Positions 38,596 through 46,873 are shown, counted from the stretch's first letter. The stretch is DNA of 64,000 bases from Lysobacter dokdonensis DS-58 (GCF_000770795.1 NZ_JRKJ01000025.1:62001-126000); one strand, 5' to 3'. Notes: generated by a model from the sequence alone, not told the origin. Program-made: numbers and translations.

Positions 38596-38665
38596 GTGTA
38601 TGAAACCCCCAAGGGACGTGTTTGAACTGTTGGTGCAACGTCAGCCGCAACGGCTCGACCGACCG

Positions 38666-38694
38666 ACTGTACAGTCGAAACAAATCCTTAACAA
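38666..38694 (-). promoter_or_regulatory. Promoter of TonB receptor 1
   Basis: TTGTTA (38694-38689), 17 bases, TACAGT (38671-38666), followed by GTCGGTCGG. The arrangement aligns with the promoters of receptors 2 and 3, sharing GTTAAGGATT-GTT and GTCGG. A perfect 14-base palindrome CGACTGTACAGTCG (38664-38677) covers the -10 element and is not shared by the others. Confidence 0.75.
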
Positions 38695-38716
38695 GGGCTT
38701 ATCAGAGCTTTAAGGT
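38688..38716 (+). promoter_or_regulatory. Divergent promoter overlapping the receptor 1 -35 element
   Basis: On the plus strand TTAACA (38688-38693) and TAAGGT (38711-38716) are exactly 17 bases apart. The -35 occupies the same bases as the minus-strand -35 of TonB receptor 1, so RNA polymerase could use only one at a time. It would start a transcript near 38723. Confidence 0.5.
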
Positions 38717-38722
38717 TGCAAA

Positions 38723-38817
38723 TCACGCTATCGGCCTCAGGGGCATGCAAGTGCCTGAAAACATTGGCCTCATGCTGCATTGCAGCAGACTTTCCGTGCG
38801 TCGGCGCACGGGTTTTT
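38723..38817 (+). ncRNA. Candidate small RNA between TonB receptors 1 and 2
   Basis: About 95 bases lie between the plus-strand promoter (38688-38716) and a plus-strand terminator (38794-38817). Three hairpins are visible: TCAGG/CCTGA-based (38737-38758, with a small bulge), the perfect TGCTGCA-T-TGCAGCA repeat (38773-38787) and the terminator. No plausible protein-coding frame with a ribosome-binding site is present. Its terminator is convergent with the terminator of receptor 2 at 38843-38869. No known family is recognised. Confidence 0.5.
38794..38817 (+). terminator. Plus-strand terminator of the candidate small RNA
   Basis: CCGTGCG (38794-38800), loop TCGG, CGCACGG (38805-38811), then G and five T. 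No plus-strand gene reads into it, so a plus-strand transcript from the divergent promoter is the simplest source. Confidence 0.7.
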
Positions 38818-38842
38818 GGAAACGTTTTTTGTTACGTAGTTA

Positions 38843-38869
38843 ACAAAACGGCCGCCTCTCGGCGGCCGT
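38843..38869 (-). terminator. Terminator after TonB receptor 2
   Basis: Minus-strand stem ACGGCCGCC / GGCGGCCGT (9 bp) with loop GAGA and a following UUUUGUU. It lies about 29 bases after the receptor stop. Confidence 0.9.
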
Positions 38870-38897
38870 CCTGTCCCTCTTTTCCGACAACCGTTCG

Positions 38898-41800
38898 TCA
38901 GAAGTCGTACTGCACCATGAAGCGCACGGTGCGGGGCGCCTGGAAGCTCGCAGGCAGCAGGTACAACTCCGACGGCAGGCCCGTCTCCGGCACTTCGGCA
39001 GTTTCGACCACCGAGGTGACCTTCTGCGAATCGAAGACGTTGAACACGTCGATCTTGAACTGCAGGCCCTCGGCCCAGTTCGGCGCGTACGCGACATTCA
39101 TGTCGAAGGTCTGCGTCCACGGCAAACGCCCGGCGGTGCCGCGCGGCACCGGCGAGTTGTTGCAGCGCATGAACGACGAGCCGTACGGATGCGGGTCGTA
39201 CGTCGCATCGATCGGCGGCGTGCCGGGCGCGCGGTTCGGATCGCGATCGAGCACGCCGAGGCAGTTCAGCGGTCGACCCGATTGCACGATCAGGTTCGCG
39301 CCGACGGACCACTCGTCCGTGATCTCGTAGTTGCCGAACAACTTCAGCGTGTGGCGGCGATCGTTCGGCAGGTAGCCGTACGTGTCGACCGTCAGTTCGA
39401 GGTAATCGAAGTCCTGCGTCACGCTGGTGTCGTTCTGGCCGATGTCCGACTTCACGCCGCCTTCGGTGTTGCCGATCGACTTGGCGTAGGTGTACGAACC
39501 CTGGATGAAGAACTTGTCCCAGTTACCGTCGACGAAGAATTCCATCGCGCTGTAGTTGCGCTTGGCCGGCGGGCTGAGCAACGCACCGGGCACCGCGTAG
39601 GTGCGCAGGATGCCGTCGCCTTCCACGTCGGTCACGAACACCGCGTCCTTGCCGGGGTTGAACATGCGGCAGTACGGGAAGCCGGGGTTCGGCAGCACCG
39701 GGTTGAGGCCTTCGGCGACCGCCTGGTCGTAGATCGGGCCGTAATCGCAGTTGTCGTCGATGGCCTGCTTCAGTTCGCGGTAGATGCCGCGGATGCCGAG
39801 CGAGAAGTGCTCGGTGAGCATCTTCTGGAAGCCCAGGATGTATTCGTCCTGGTACATCGGGTCGAGGTTCTGCGAGGCGATGGTGAGCGGGTTCTTCGGG
39901 CGCCCGTCTTCGGAGTTGAGGTAGATGAAGGTGCCGGGGCGCGCGACCGGATTGTTCGGCGCACCGGTGGTCGGATCCACCGTCTGGTCGAAGTTGAAGC
40001 TCTCGCGGCTGAACAACGAGGCCGACGCACCGCGCACGGCCACCGACGGCGTCAGCGGCAATGCGTAGCGACCGGCGTTACCGAACACCTTGAACGTCGA
40101 GTCGCCGAACACGTCCCAGCTGAAGCCCAGGCGCGGGCCGAACTGGTTGCTGATCTTGACGTAGCTCTCGCCGTTGCCGTTGAGGTTCTCGAACGTGTCC
40201 CAACGCGCGCCGAGGTAGGCGATGAAGTTGTCGGTGATGTTCCAGCTGTCCTGGATGTAGTACGCGTGCTGCTTGACCTCGACCGTGGCGCCTTGCTGGA
40301 AGAACTGCTGGCGCGCGCGATCGAATTCGTCGCCGTTGTTCGCCACGCCGTCGGGGTCGACGGTGGTGTAGCGCCACTGGAAACCGCCTTCGAGCGCGAC
40401 ACCGGCCTTCGACGTGTAATCGTCCTGGTCGTAGCCGAAACGCAGCAGGTGGTCGCCCAGCTGCCATTCGGCGTCGAGGCGGAACTGGTCGCGTTCGTCG
40501 CCAGAGTCGGTGCGGTCGATCGTGCCGTTGGTGATGTTGCAGGTGGACGAGTAAACGCCCGTCGCCTGTTGGCGATAGGTCGGACGCGCATCGACGATCT
40601 GCGGGCAACCGGTGGCCGTCGAGGTGATGTCGCCGTTGTATTCGACGGGCAGGCCGCTCGCGGTGCGCAGGCGCTGGCTGCGGCTGAATTCACCATGGCC
40701 GATCAACGCCGACAGCGTGAAGGTGTCGGTGAGATAGCCGGTGTACTTCAGCACGTAGTTCTCGCCGCCCTGCTCCTGGATGTTGACGCCGACCAGGTTG
40801 AGGCGCTCGGTGACGCCCGGGCGGTTGGCGTAGACCTCCTGGTTGTTCTCCTGCTTGTCGGAGAACGCGGTGAACTCGAGGATGTGGCTGTCGGTGATGT
40901 TCCAGTCCATCTTCAACAACCAGATGGGGAACTCGAAGTTGTCGTTGACGTTCGTCGAGGCGACGTTGTTGCCCCACGTGTCGTTGTTCTGCTCACCGTA
41001 GGAGATCAGGCCGTAGGCGAACAGCTTGTCCTTGATCAGCGCGCCGCTGGCCCAGATGTTCGTGCGCCATTCTTCCGAGGTGTCCTGCGAGTTGTCCGAA
41101 CGCAGCACGCCGTTGGTGAGATAGGCGTTGCGCACGTCTTCGCGCAGGCTGTCGGGCGACCAGAAGACGTTGCCGCCGACGTGGAAGTCGTTGGTGCCGC
41201 GCTTGGTGATCTGGTTGACCACGCCGCCGAGCGAACGGCCGAATTCCGCGCCGTAACCGCCGGTCTTGATCTGCTGTTCCTGGATCGCCTCGAACGGCAC
41301 CTGCGCGAAGTTGAGGTTGCGGAACGAGTTGGTGATGTTGAAGCCGTTGATGAAGTACGCGTTCTCCGCCACCGACGCGCCGCCGAAGGACGCCAGGTTG
41401 CCGAACACCGCGTCGCCGCGCACGGTGCCCGGTGCGAGCAGCGCGACGCTGGTGGTGTCGCGCGGCACCGGGATCTTCGCGATCTGTTCGGCGGTGAGGA
41501 TGGTGGTGGATTCCACCGACGTGACGTCGATCGGGTTGATCGCGCCGGTGCCGATGACTTCGACTTCTTCCAGTTGCGCCGGGCCGCCGGCCGTGGAGGC
41601 CGCCGCGTAATCGACGTTGGCCGACGTGCCGACGTTGACCGTCACCTGTCGCGGCGAGCTGCCGTTGCGGGTGACCGTGTACTGGCCGATGGGAATCTGC
41701 GAGAAGCGGAACGACCCGTCTGCGCCGACGGTGATCGTGCGCGTGAAACCGGTGGCAGGGTTGGACACGGTGATCGTGTCGCCGGACGATGCGCGGCCCG

Positions 41801-41912
41801 ACACCGCACCCGCGGTATTGGTCTGGGCCTGGACGCCGCCGATGAAGCACAGCCCGAGTGCGGCTGCGAGCGTGGCGCGCTTGAGGCGCGCGGCATTTCG
41901 ATTTGAAGCCAT
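38898..41912 (-). CDS. TonB-dependent outer-membrane receptor, Oar-like (TBDR2)
   Basis: The 1004-residue protein has a signal peptide (ALGLCFIGGVQAQ), a carboxypeptidase-regulatory-like domain (VSNPATGFTRTITVGADGSF), a plug (TILTAEQIAKIPVPRDTTSV) and a barrel ending FMVQYDF. Long stretches are nearly identical to TBDR1, so the two arose by duplication. I chose the ATG at 41912, not 41918, because AGGAGG is eight bases before it and only two from the other. Unlike the other two receptors it has no sulfotransferase gene directly downstream; the next thing is the small RNA candidate. Confidence 0.95.
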   Translation of the reverse strand: MASNRNAARLKRATLAAALGLCFIGGVQAQTNTAGAVSGRASSGDTITVSNPATGFTRTITVGADGSFRFSQIPIGQYTVTRNGSSPRQVTVNVGTSANVDYAAASTAGGPAQLEEVEVIGTGAINPIDVTSVESTTILTAEQIAKIPVPRDTTSVALLAPGTVRGDAVFGNLASFGGASVAENAYFINGFNITNSFRNLNFAQVPFEAIQEQQIKTGGYGAEFGRSLGGVVNQITKRGTNDFHVGGNVFWSPDSLREDVRNAYLTNGVLRSDNSQDTSEEWRTNIWASGALIKDKLFAYGLISYGEQNNDTWGNNVASTNVNDNFEFPIWLLKMDWNITDSHILEFTAFSDKQENNQEVYANRPGVTERLNLVGVNIQEQGGENYVLKYTGYLTDTFTLSALIGHGEFSRSQRLRTASGLPVEYNGDITSTATGCPQIVDARPTYRQQATGVYSSTCNITNGTIDRTDSGDERDQFRLDAEWQLGDHLLRFGYDQDDYTSKAGVALEGGFQWRYTTVDPDGVANNGDEFDRARQQFFQQGATVEVKQHAYYIQDSWNITDNFIAYLGARWDTFENLNGNGESYVKISNQFGPRLGFSWDVFGDSTFKVFGNAGRYALPLTPSVAVRGASASLFSRESFNFDQTVDPTTGAPNNPVARPGTFIYLNSEDGRPKNPLTIASQNLDPMYQDEYILGFQKMLTEHFSLGIRGIYRELKQAIDDNCDYGPIYDQAVAEGLNPVLPNPGFPYCRMFNPGKDAVFVTDVEGDGILRTYAVPGALLSPPAKRNYSAMEFFVDGNWDKFFIQGSYTYAKSIGNTEGGVKSDIGQNDTSVTQDFDYLELTVDTYGYLPNDRRHTLKLFGNYEITDEWSVGANLIVQSGRPLNCLGVLDRDPNRAPGTPPIDATYDPHPYGSSFMRCNNSPVPRGTAGRLPWTQTFDMNVAYAPNWAEGLQFKIDVFNVFDSQKVTSVVETAEVPETGLPSELYLLPASFQAPRTVRFMVQYDF

Positions 41913-41982
41913 TGCCATTCCCTCCTGCCGAAGAATCGAAGAAGAAGAAATGCGGAGGCCGTCACACTGGCCAATGCGACCG

Positions 41983-42011
41983 ACCATAGACCTGCAACGA
42001 ATCCTTAACCA
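41983..42011 (-). promoter_or_regulatory. Promoter of TonB receptor 2
   Basis: TGGTTA (42011-42006), 17 bases, TATGGT (41988-41983), then CGGTCG. It aligns with the receptor 1 promoter across GGTTAAGGATT-GTT and GTCGGTCG. Confidence 0.72.
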
Positions 42012-42049
42012 GTCCCTTCCTGAGTACTAACGCGAAAAATCGGCCCCGT

Positions 42050-42097
42050 ATTCAAGGTTAAATCCTTGAATTGGCTGGGTCTTTTCCGAGGGAAAAG
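42050..42097. repeat. Two strong inverted repeats upstream of TonB receptor 2
   Basis: ATTCAAGG (42050-42057) and CCTTGAAT (42064-42071) form a perfect 8-base repeat with a six-base loop; CTTTTCC-GAG-GGAAAAG (42081-42097) is a perfect 7-base hairpin. They lie between the ST3 stop and the receptor 2 promoter, in a gap of about 160 bases. They could end ST3 transcription inefficiently or act as regulatory sites; no U tract follows either on the minus strand. Confidence 0.5.
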
Positions 42098-42169
42098 CCG
42101 TCGTCTTCACCCGGTTTAGCCGACGAACGGTCCAAACCCCGGGGATGCTTCAACCGACTGAAAAGGCTT

Positions 42170-43738
42170 TCAGCGGCCGTTGCCCGCCAACGCCGCCTCG
42201 AGCGGGCGCAACGCTTGCGCATACCGCTTCCACCGCCCCACCCGGCCCGCATGGATCGGCTGGCGCACCTGCACGCTGCTGGCGGTGGTCACCGGTTGCG
42301 TGTTCGCCGTGATGTCTTCGATGCCGGCCTGCGATTGGAGGCCGCACCCTGCGATCAGCGCGCGCGTGGCGGCCTCGGGATTGGCGACCAGGGCTTCGTA
42401 TTGCACGTCGACGATGCGCTCGGCCGCGACATCGGCCAAATGCCGCATCAGCCGCGCGACGTTCCGATGATGGTTGGCGATGTCCGCGAACGCGTAACTC
42501 CATTCGTAGAAGGCGCCGGTGAACAGCTCGCGCAGGCAACCGAAGCACGCATCCATCGGGTCCTTGCGCACGTGCACGATGCGCGACTGCGGCAAGCCCG
42601 CGAGCGCGACGCCTGCCAGCTCGACGTTGCCGGGGTGCTTGTCGGTCCGCCAGCGTTTCCCGCCCGCGATCGGCTGCGTCGCTTGCAGGTAGCGCGTGCC
42701 GACCGTCGCTGCATCGGTCTTGTCCAGGCGCGCGGCGGCCTGCGTGTCGAGGAAGCCCTCGCACCAGTAATCGCTCGCCCATTTGTAGGCCATGCGCAGC
42801 GCATTGGATTCGCCGCACGTCGCGACGTCGGCGTGGTTGCCGAGGATGCGCTCGACCACCGTGGTGCCCGAACGCGGCAAGCCGATGATGAAAAGGGGAA
42901 TGTGGTCGTCGTCGGTCGCCTGCGGGGCGATCGCATCGGAATGCGCGGCGGCGATGATGCGATCGTAGATGGCATCTTCGCGCGCGGCGTCGTAGCGGCT
43001 GATCGACTTGCGCAGCGCCATCGCGCGTTCGAGGTGCGGCCACGCGCGATCGGGTGCGTCGGCGTCGTCGAATTCGCGGAACAACGCATAGCACCACGCC
43101 GCCATCGTTGTGTCGTCGGCATTGCCCGACACGAGCCGTTCGAGCCGGTCGATGCGCGTCTGCCGCCCTTCCGCCAGATCGAGCGATGCGAGTGCGTAAT
43201 GCGCGCCGGGGTGCGTGGGTTCGATGCGGATCGCATCTTCGAACGCGGACGTCGCCGCGTCGATGCGTCCGGTGAACTTCAACGCGTTGCCCCGCAGGAA
43301 CGACAGCGCGGCGCTACGCACGCCGGCATCGCGCGCCGCATCGGCCCAGTGCAGCGCAAGCGCCGGATCGTCGAGCATCATGGCTTGCTCGGCCGCGCCG
43401 GTCAGTTGCATGGGATCCATGCGCGCGCGCGGGTCGAGCGATTCGAGCAACTGCGCGCACGTCGCATATTCGCCGGTGGAAATCAGCCCGCTGGAGACCA
43501 GCAGGATTTCGTGCGCGCCCGCATCCGCACGCAGGCCGCGCGCCGATGCGCGCGCATGCGCAAGGGCCGCACGGAACGCGCCGCGCGCCTGGAACAACCG
43601 CGACAGCATCCAGTGGGCGCCCCAGAAGCCAGGCGCCTGCGCCAGCAACTGTTCGCACAGCGCCGCGGCACGCGGCGGGTCGGCACGGAACGCCAGCTGC
43701 GCATCGCGCCACAACACATCGGGGGACATCGGGTTCAT
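42170..43738 (-). CDS. TPR-sulfotransferase (ST3)
   Basis: The 522-residue protein has TPR helices (about 1-260, e.g. FEDAIRIEPTHPGAHYALAS) and a Sulfotransfer_3 domain with LFIIGLPRSGTTVVERILGN (RSGTT at 289-293) and RIVHVRKDPMDACFGCLREL for the 3'-phosphate of PAPS. The Ser of that second motif, present in ST1 and ST2 (CFSN), is replaced by Gly (CFGC), a possible change in nucleotide binding. It is about 70 bases downstream of TonB receptor 3, beyond that receptor's terminator. A second ATG lies three codons in. Confidence 0.87.
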   Translation of the reverse strand: MNPMSPDVLWRDAQLAFRADPPRAAALCEQLLAQAPGFWGAHWMLSRLFQARGAFRAALAHARASARGLRADAGAHEILLVSSGLISTGEYATCAQLLESLDPRARMDPMQLTGAAEQAMMLDDPALALHWADAARDAGVRSAALSFLRGNALKFTGRIDAATSAFEDAIRIEPTHPGAHYALASLDLAEGRQTRIDRLERLVSGNADDTTMAAWCYALFREFDDADAPDRAWPHLERAMALRKSISRYDAAREDAIYDRIIAAAHSDAIAPQATDDDHIPLFIIGLPRSGTTVVERILGNHADVATCGESNALRMAYKWASDYWCEGFLDTQAAARLDKTDAATVGTRYLQATQPIAGGKRWRTDKHPGNVELAGVALAGLPQSRIVHVRKDPMDACFGCLRELFTGAFYEWSYAFADIANHHRNVARLMRHLADVAAERIVDVQYEALVANPEAATRALIAGCGLQSQAGIEDITANTQPVTTASSVQVRQPIHAGRVGRWKRYAQALRPLEAALAGNGR

Positions 43739-43751
43739 TCGCGTTCCGGAA

Positions 43752-43783
43752 ATAAAAACGGCCGCTGCGTGAGCAGCGGCCGT
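43752..43783 (-). terminator. Terminator after TonB receptor 3
   Basis: Minus-strand stem ACGGCCGCTGC / GCAGCGGCCGT, 11 perfect base pairs, loop TCAC, followed by UUUUUA. It lies between receptor 3 and ST3. Confidence 0.93.
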
Positions 43784-43808
43784 CGGTTTACCACATCGAC
43801 TCGATGGA

Positions 43809-46769
43809 TCAGAAGTCGTAACGCGCCGAGAAGCGGACGTAGCGCGGCGCCGTGTAGTTGATCGGCAGGAGGTAATCCTGCGAAGCAACCGGGGCGGCGC
43901 GGTTCTTGTCGCCGGTCTCGACGTACTCGGTGACCTGGTCGTTGCCGAGCAGGTTGAACACGTCCATCTGCAGCGTCAGCTTGCTGTCGGCGAAGTCCGG
44001 CGTCCAGGCGATGTTCGCATCGAACGTCGTCGACCAGGGCGTACGGCCGTGGTCGCCACGGTTGCCCAGGTGCGGAACGCCCGCGGCGTCGTGGCAGTAG
44101 AAGCTCGAAGCCGAATACGCACTGATCGAACCGAAATCGATGCTCTGGTTCGACGGGTGGTTTTCCGGGATGAAGCCGTTGCAGTTCACCGGACGACCCG
44201 ACTGCACGATCATGTTGGCGCCGACGCGCCACTGGTCGGTGATGTCGTACGTACCGAACACCTTGACGGTGTGGCGACGGTCGTTCGGCAGGTAGCCGTA
44301 CGCGCCTTCGCCGAACGCCGCGAAGTCGAAGTCCTGGGTGATGCCGGCGTCCGCCTGCTCCAGGGTCGAGTTCACGTAGCCTTCCGCGTTGCCCTTGCTC
44401 TTCGCATAGGTGTACGAACCCTGCAGCGACCACTTGTCCGACTTCATGCGCTCGAAGAAGAACTCGACCGCGGTGTAGTCGCGACGGTACTGCGGCAGGC
44501 CGAAGTACGCGGCCGGGATCGTCACCGTGGTGAACGTGCCGTCGTTGTTGAGGTCGAGCGCCAGCTCGGCGTCACGGCCCGGGTTGACGATGTAGCACGA
44601 GGCGGCCGTATCCGGGTCGAAGTTCGTGTACCCGTTGTCCGTCGCCCAGTCGAGCAGCGGCTGGTGGGCGCACGTATCGTCGAAGCCGTCCTTGATCTTG
44701 CGCTTGATGCCGCGCAGGCCGATGTTCCAGTTCTCGTTGAGCGCCATCTGCATGCCCAGGATGTATTCGTCCTGGTACATCGGGCTCAGGTTCGCCGAAG
44801 CGACGGTCGCCGGGTTCGGGGCTTCGAAGCTGCCGTTCAGGCCGAGCGGGCCGAGCTGCGCGCCGAGGGTCGGGGCACCAGTGATCGGGTCGACCGCCGT
44901 GTACTGGAAGAACTCGGTGGTCGTGGCTTCGGCGCCGGAGGCGCGGATCGAGGTGTTGTTGGCAACCGGGATGAAGTAACGGCCGGCGTTACCGAACACC
45001 TTGAACGTCGAGTCGCCGTTGACGTCCCACGAGAAACCGAGGCGCGGGGCCCACAGGTCGTCGGACTTCACGAACGAAACGCCATCGGCGTTCTTGTTGT
45101 CGAAGCGTTCGAGGCGGATGCCGCCGTACAGCAGCAGGTTGTCGGTGACGTTCCAGCTGTCTTCCAGGTACGCCGCTTCGTTGGTGGTCTTGTAACCGCC
45201 CGACGAACGCGTGATCAGGCGACGGCGCACGTACGGCTGCGTGTTCGGCACGCCGTTCGTGGTGCCGTTGCCCGGCGCGTCGAAGTAACGGTAGTACACG
45301 CCACCGGCGAAGTTGGTCGCCGTGAACTCGGAGACGAACTCTTCGCTGTCGAGACCCGCGCGAACCGCGTGGTCGCCGATGCGCCAGTCGAGGTCGATGC
45401 GCCATGCCTTGCGACGGTCGGTATCCGGCGGAGCGTCGACCGGACGCACGGCAGCGAAGCTCGCCGCCGGCCAGCAACCCAGGTAGACCAGGCCCACGCC
45501 GTAGACGGTCGGGCAGTCTTCGCCCGGCAGGCCGCCCGGGATGTACGGGTTGTCGTACTTCAGGTCGCCGTACTGCGCCGACAGGGTCAGCGAGTCGGTG
45601 AGGTAGCCGGTGTACTTGCCGATCATCACCGTGCCGCCGGACTTCTGCTCGTAGTCGTACGCGAACAGGTCATGGCTGCGGCTGTAAGGAGTGGCGCTGT
45701 CGTAATGCGTACGATCCAGCGTTTCCTTGTTGTAGATGCCGGTGAACTCGAGCAGGTGATCGTCGGTGATGTTCCAGTCGATCTTGAGCAGGCCGCTCGG
45801 CGAGGTGTTGGACTCGTGCTCGCTGTCGTTCTGTTCGAAGGTGTCGGACGTGTTGTGGCGGCCGGTGACCAGGCCGAACATGAACAGCTTGTCCTTGATC
45901 AGCGGGCCGCCGGCGTAGGCGTTGTATTCGAGGTTGTCGAATTCGTCAGCCGAACGGAAGGCGAGCAGCGGGGCCGATTCCGGATCGCGCGAAGCCGCAT
46001 CGCGGCCCGTCGAACGCAGCTGGTTCGGTTCCCAATAGACGCTACCGCCGCCCTTCCACTCGTTGGTACCGCGCTTGGTCACGATGTTGATCACGCCGCC
46101 CAGCGAACGGCCGTACTCGGCGCCGTAGCCACCGGTCTTGACCTGCTGTTCGGAGATCGACTCGAACGGCAGCTGCGCGTACGACAGCAGCGAACGCAGG
46201 TTCGTGACGTCGAAGCCGTTGATGTAGTAGCCGTTCTCAGCGACCGACGCGCCGCCGAAGGAGGCGAGGTTGCCGAGGCCGGTGTCGCCGCGGACGGTGC
46301 CCGGGGCAAGCAGGGCGACGTTGGTGACGTCGCGCGAAACCGGAAGCGCCTGGATCTGTTCGGCGGTGAACACCGTGGTCGACTCGACCGATGAGACGTC
46401 GATCGGGTTGATCGCGCTGGCGCCCGTCACCGTGACGGTTTCCAGCTCGCCGGACGCCGAAGCGGCGGCGAAGGTGACCGGCGTACCGGTACCGACGCTG
46501 ACGCGCACTTCGCGCGTCTGGCCGCCGGAGATCACGCGATAGCGACCCGGGGACAGCTGCGGAAGCGCGAAGCGACCCGAAGCGTCGGCGGTGACCTCAC
46601 GCGCGGCGCCGGTGTCGACGTTTTCGATGCGCACGGTGGCGTTGGCCTGCGTGTCGCCGAAGATCGAACCAACGGAGCTCTGGGCCTGGACGGTACCAGC
46701 GAAGCACAGGCCAAGCGCGACCGTCAGGGCGCTGCGCTTGAAGCCTTTGGCAATTTGCCTTGAAGCCAT
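43809..46769 (-). CDS. TonB-dependent outer-membrane receptor, Oar-like (TBDR3)
   Basis: The 986-residue protein has a signal peptide (VALGLCFAGTVQAQ), a regulatory-like N-domain, a plug (STTVFTAEQIQALPVSRDVT, GGYGAEYGRSLGGVINIVTK) and a barrel ending FSARYDF. It is more distant from TBDR1 and TBDR2 than they are from each other but shares MYQDEYILG and YGYLPNDRRH. The start at 46769 has GTGGGGGGAA just upstream and gives the same MAS-x-x signal peptide as the others. It is transcribed from 46844-46873. Confidence 0.95.
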   Translation of the reverse strand: MASRQIAKGFKRSALTVALGLCFAGTVQAQSSVGSIFGDTQANATVRIENVDTGAAREVTADASGRFALPQLSPGRYRVISGGQTREVRVSVGTGTPVTFAAASASGELETVTVTGASAINPIDVSSVESTTVFTAEQIQALPVSRDVTNVALLAPGTVRGDTGLGNLASFGGASVAENGYYINGFDVTNLRSLLSYAQLPFESISEQQVKTGGYGAEYGRSLGGVINIVTKRGTNEWKGGGSVYWEPNQLRSTGRDAASRDPESAPLLAFRSADEFDNLEYNAYAGGPLIKDKLFMFGLVTGRHNTSDTFEQNDSEHESNTSPSGLLKIDWNITDDHLLEFTGIYNKETLDRTHYDSATPYSRSHDLFAYDYEQKSGGTVMIGKYTGYLTDSLTLSAQYGDLKYDNPYIPGGLPGEDCPTVYGVGLVYLGCWPAASFAAVRPVDAPPDTDRRKAWRIDLDWRIGDHAVRAGLDSEEFVSEFTATNFAGGVYYRYFDAPGNGTTNGVPNTQPYVRRRLITRSSGGYKTTNEAAYLEDSWNVTDNLLLYGGIRLERFDNKNADGVSFVKSDDLWAPRLGFSWDVNGDSTFKVFGNAGRYFIPVANNTSIRASGAEATTTEFFQYTAVDPITGAPTLGAQLGPLGLNGSFEAPNPATVASANLSPMYQDEYILGMQMALNENWNIGLRGIKRKIKDGFDDTCAHQPLLDWATDNGYTNFDPDTAASCYIVNPGRDAELALDLNNDGTFTTVTIPAAYFGLPQYRRDYTAVEFFFERMKSDKWSLQGSYTYAKSKGNAEGYVNSTLEQADAGITQDFDFAAFGEGAYGYLPNDRRHTVKVFGTYDITDQWRVGANMIVQSGRPVNCNGFIPENHPSNQSIDFGSISAYSASSFYCHDAAGVPHLGNRGDHGRTPWSTTFDANIAWTPDFADSKLTLQMDVFNLLGNDQVTEYVETGDKNRAAPVASQDYLLPINYTAPRYVRFSARYDF

Positions 46770-46843
46770 GGATTCCCCCCACGGGAAGAAAGGTGAAAAA
46801 AAGAAGGAAGAAGTCACTGTCGTTTCAAAGACATGACCTCCCG

Positions 46844-46873
46844 ACTATAGGGGAAATAACAAATTGGCAACAA
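46844..46873 (-). promoter_or_regulatory. Promoter of TonB receptor 3
   Basis: TTGTTG (46873-46868), 18 bases, TATAGT (46849-46844), then CGGG. It shares the ATTTGTT element and the position of GTCGG with the promoter of receptor 1. Confidence 0.7.

Noticed and set aside
33640-38625. A plus-strand open frame of over 1600 codons across the sulfotransferase and TonB receptor 1 genes
   Set aside because: It is antisense to clear genes and its product is rich in Arg, His and Asp with no family resemblance, typical of high-GC shadow frames.
39189-41906. A 905-codon plus-strand open frame antisense to TonB receptor 2
   Set aside because: Shadow of the receptor gene; no ribosome-binding site or domain.
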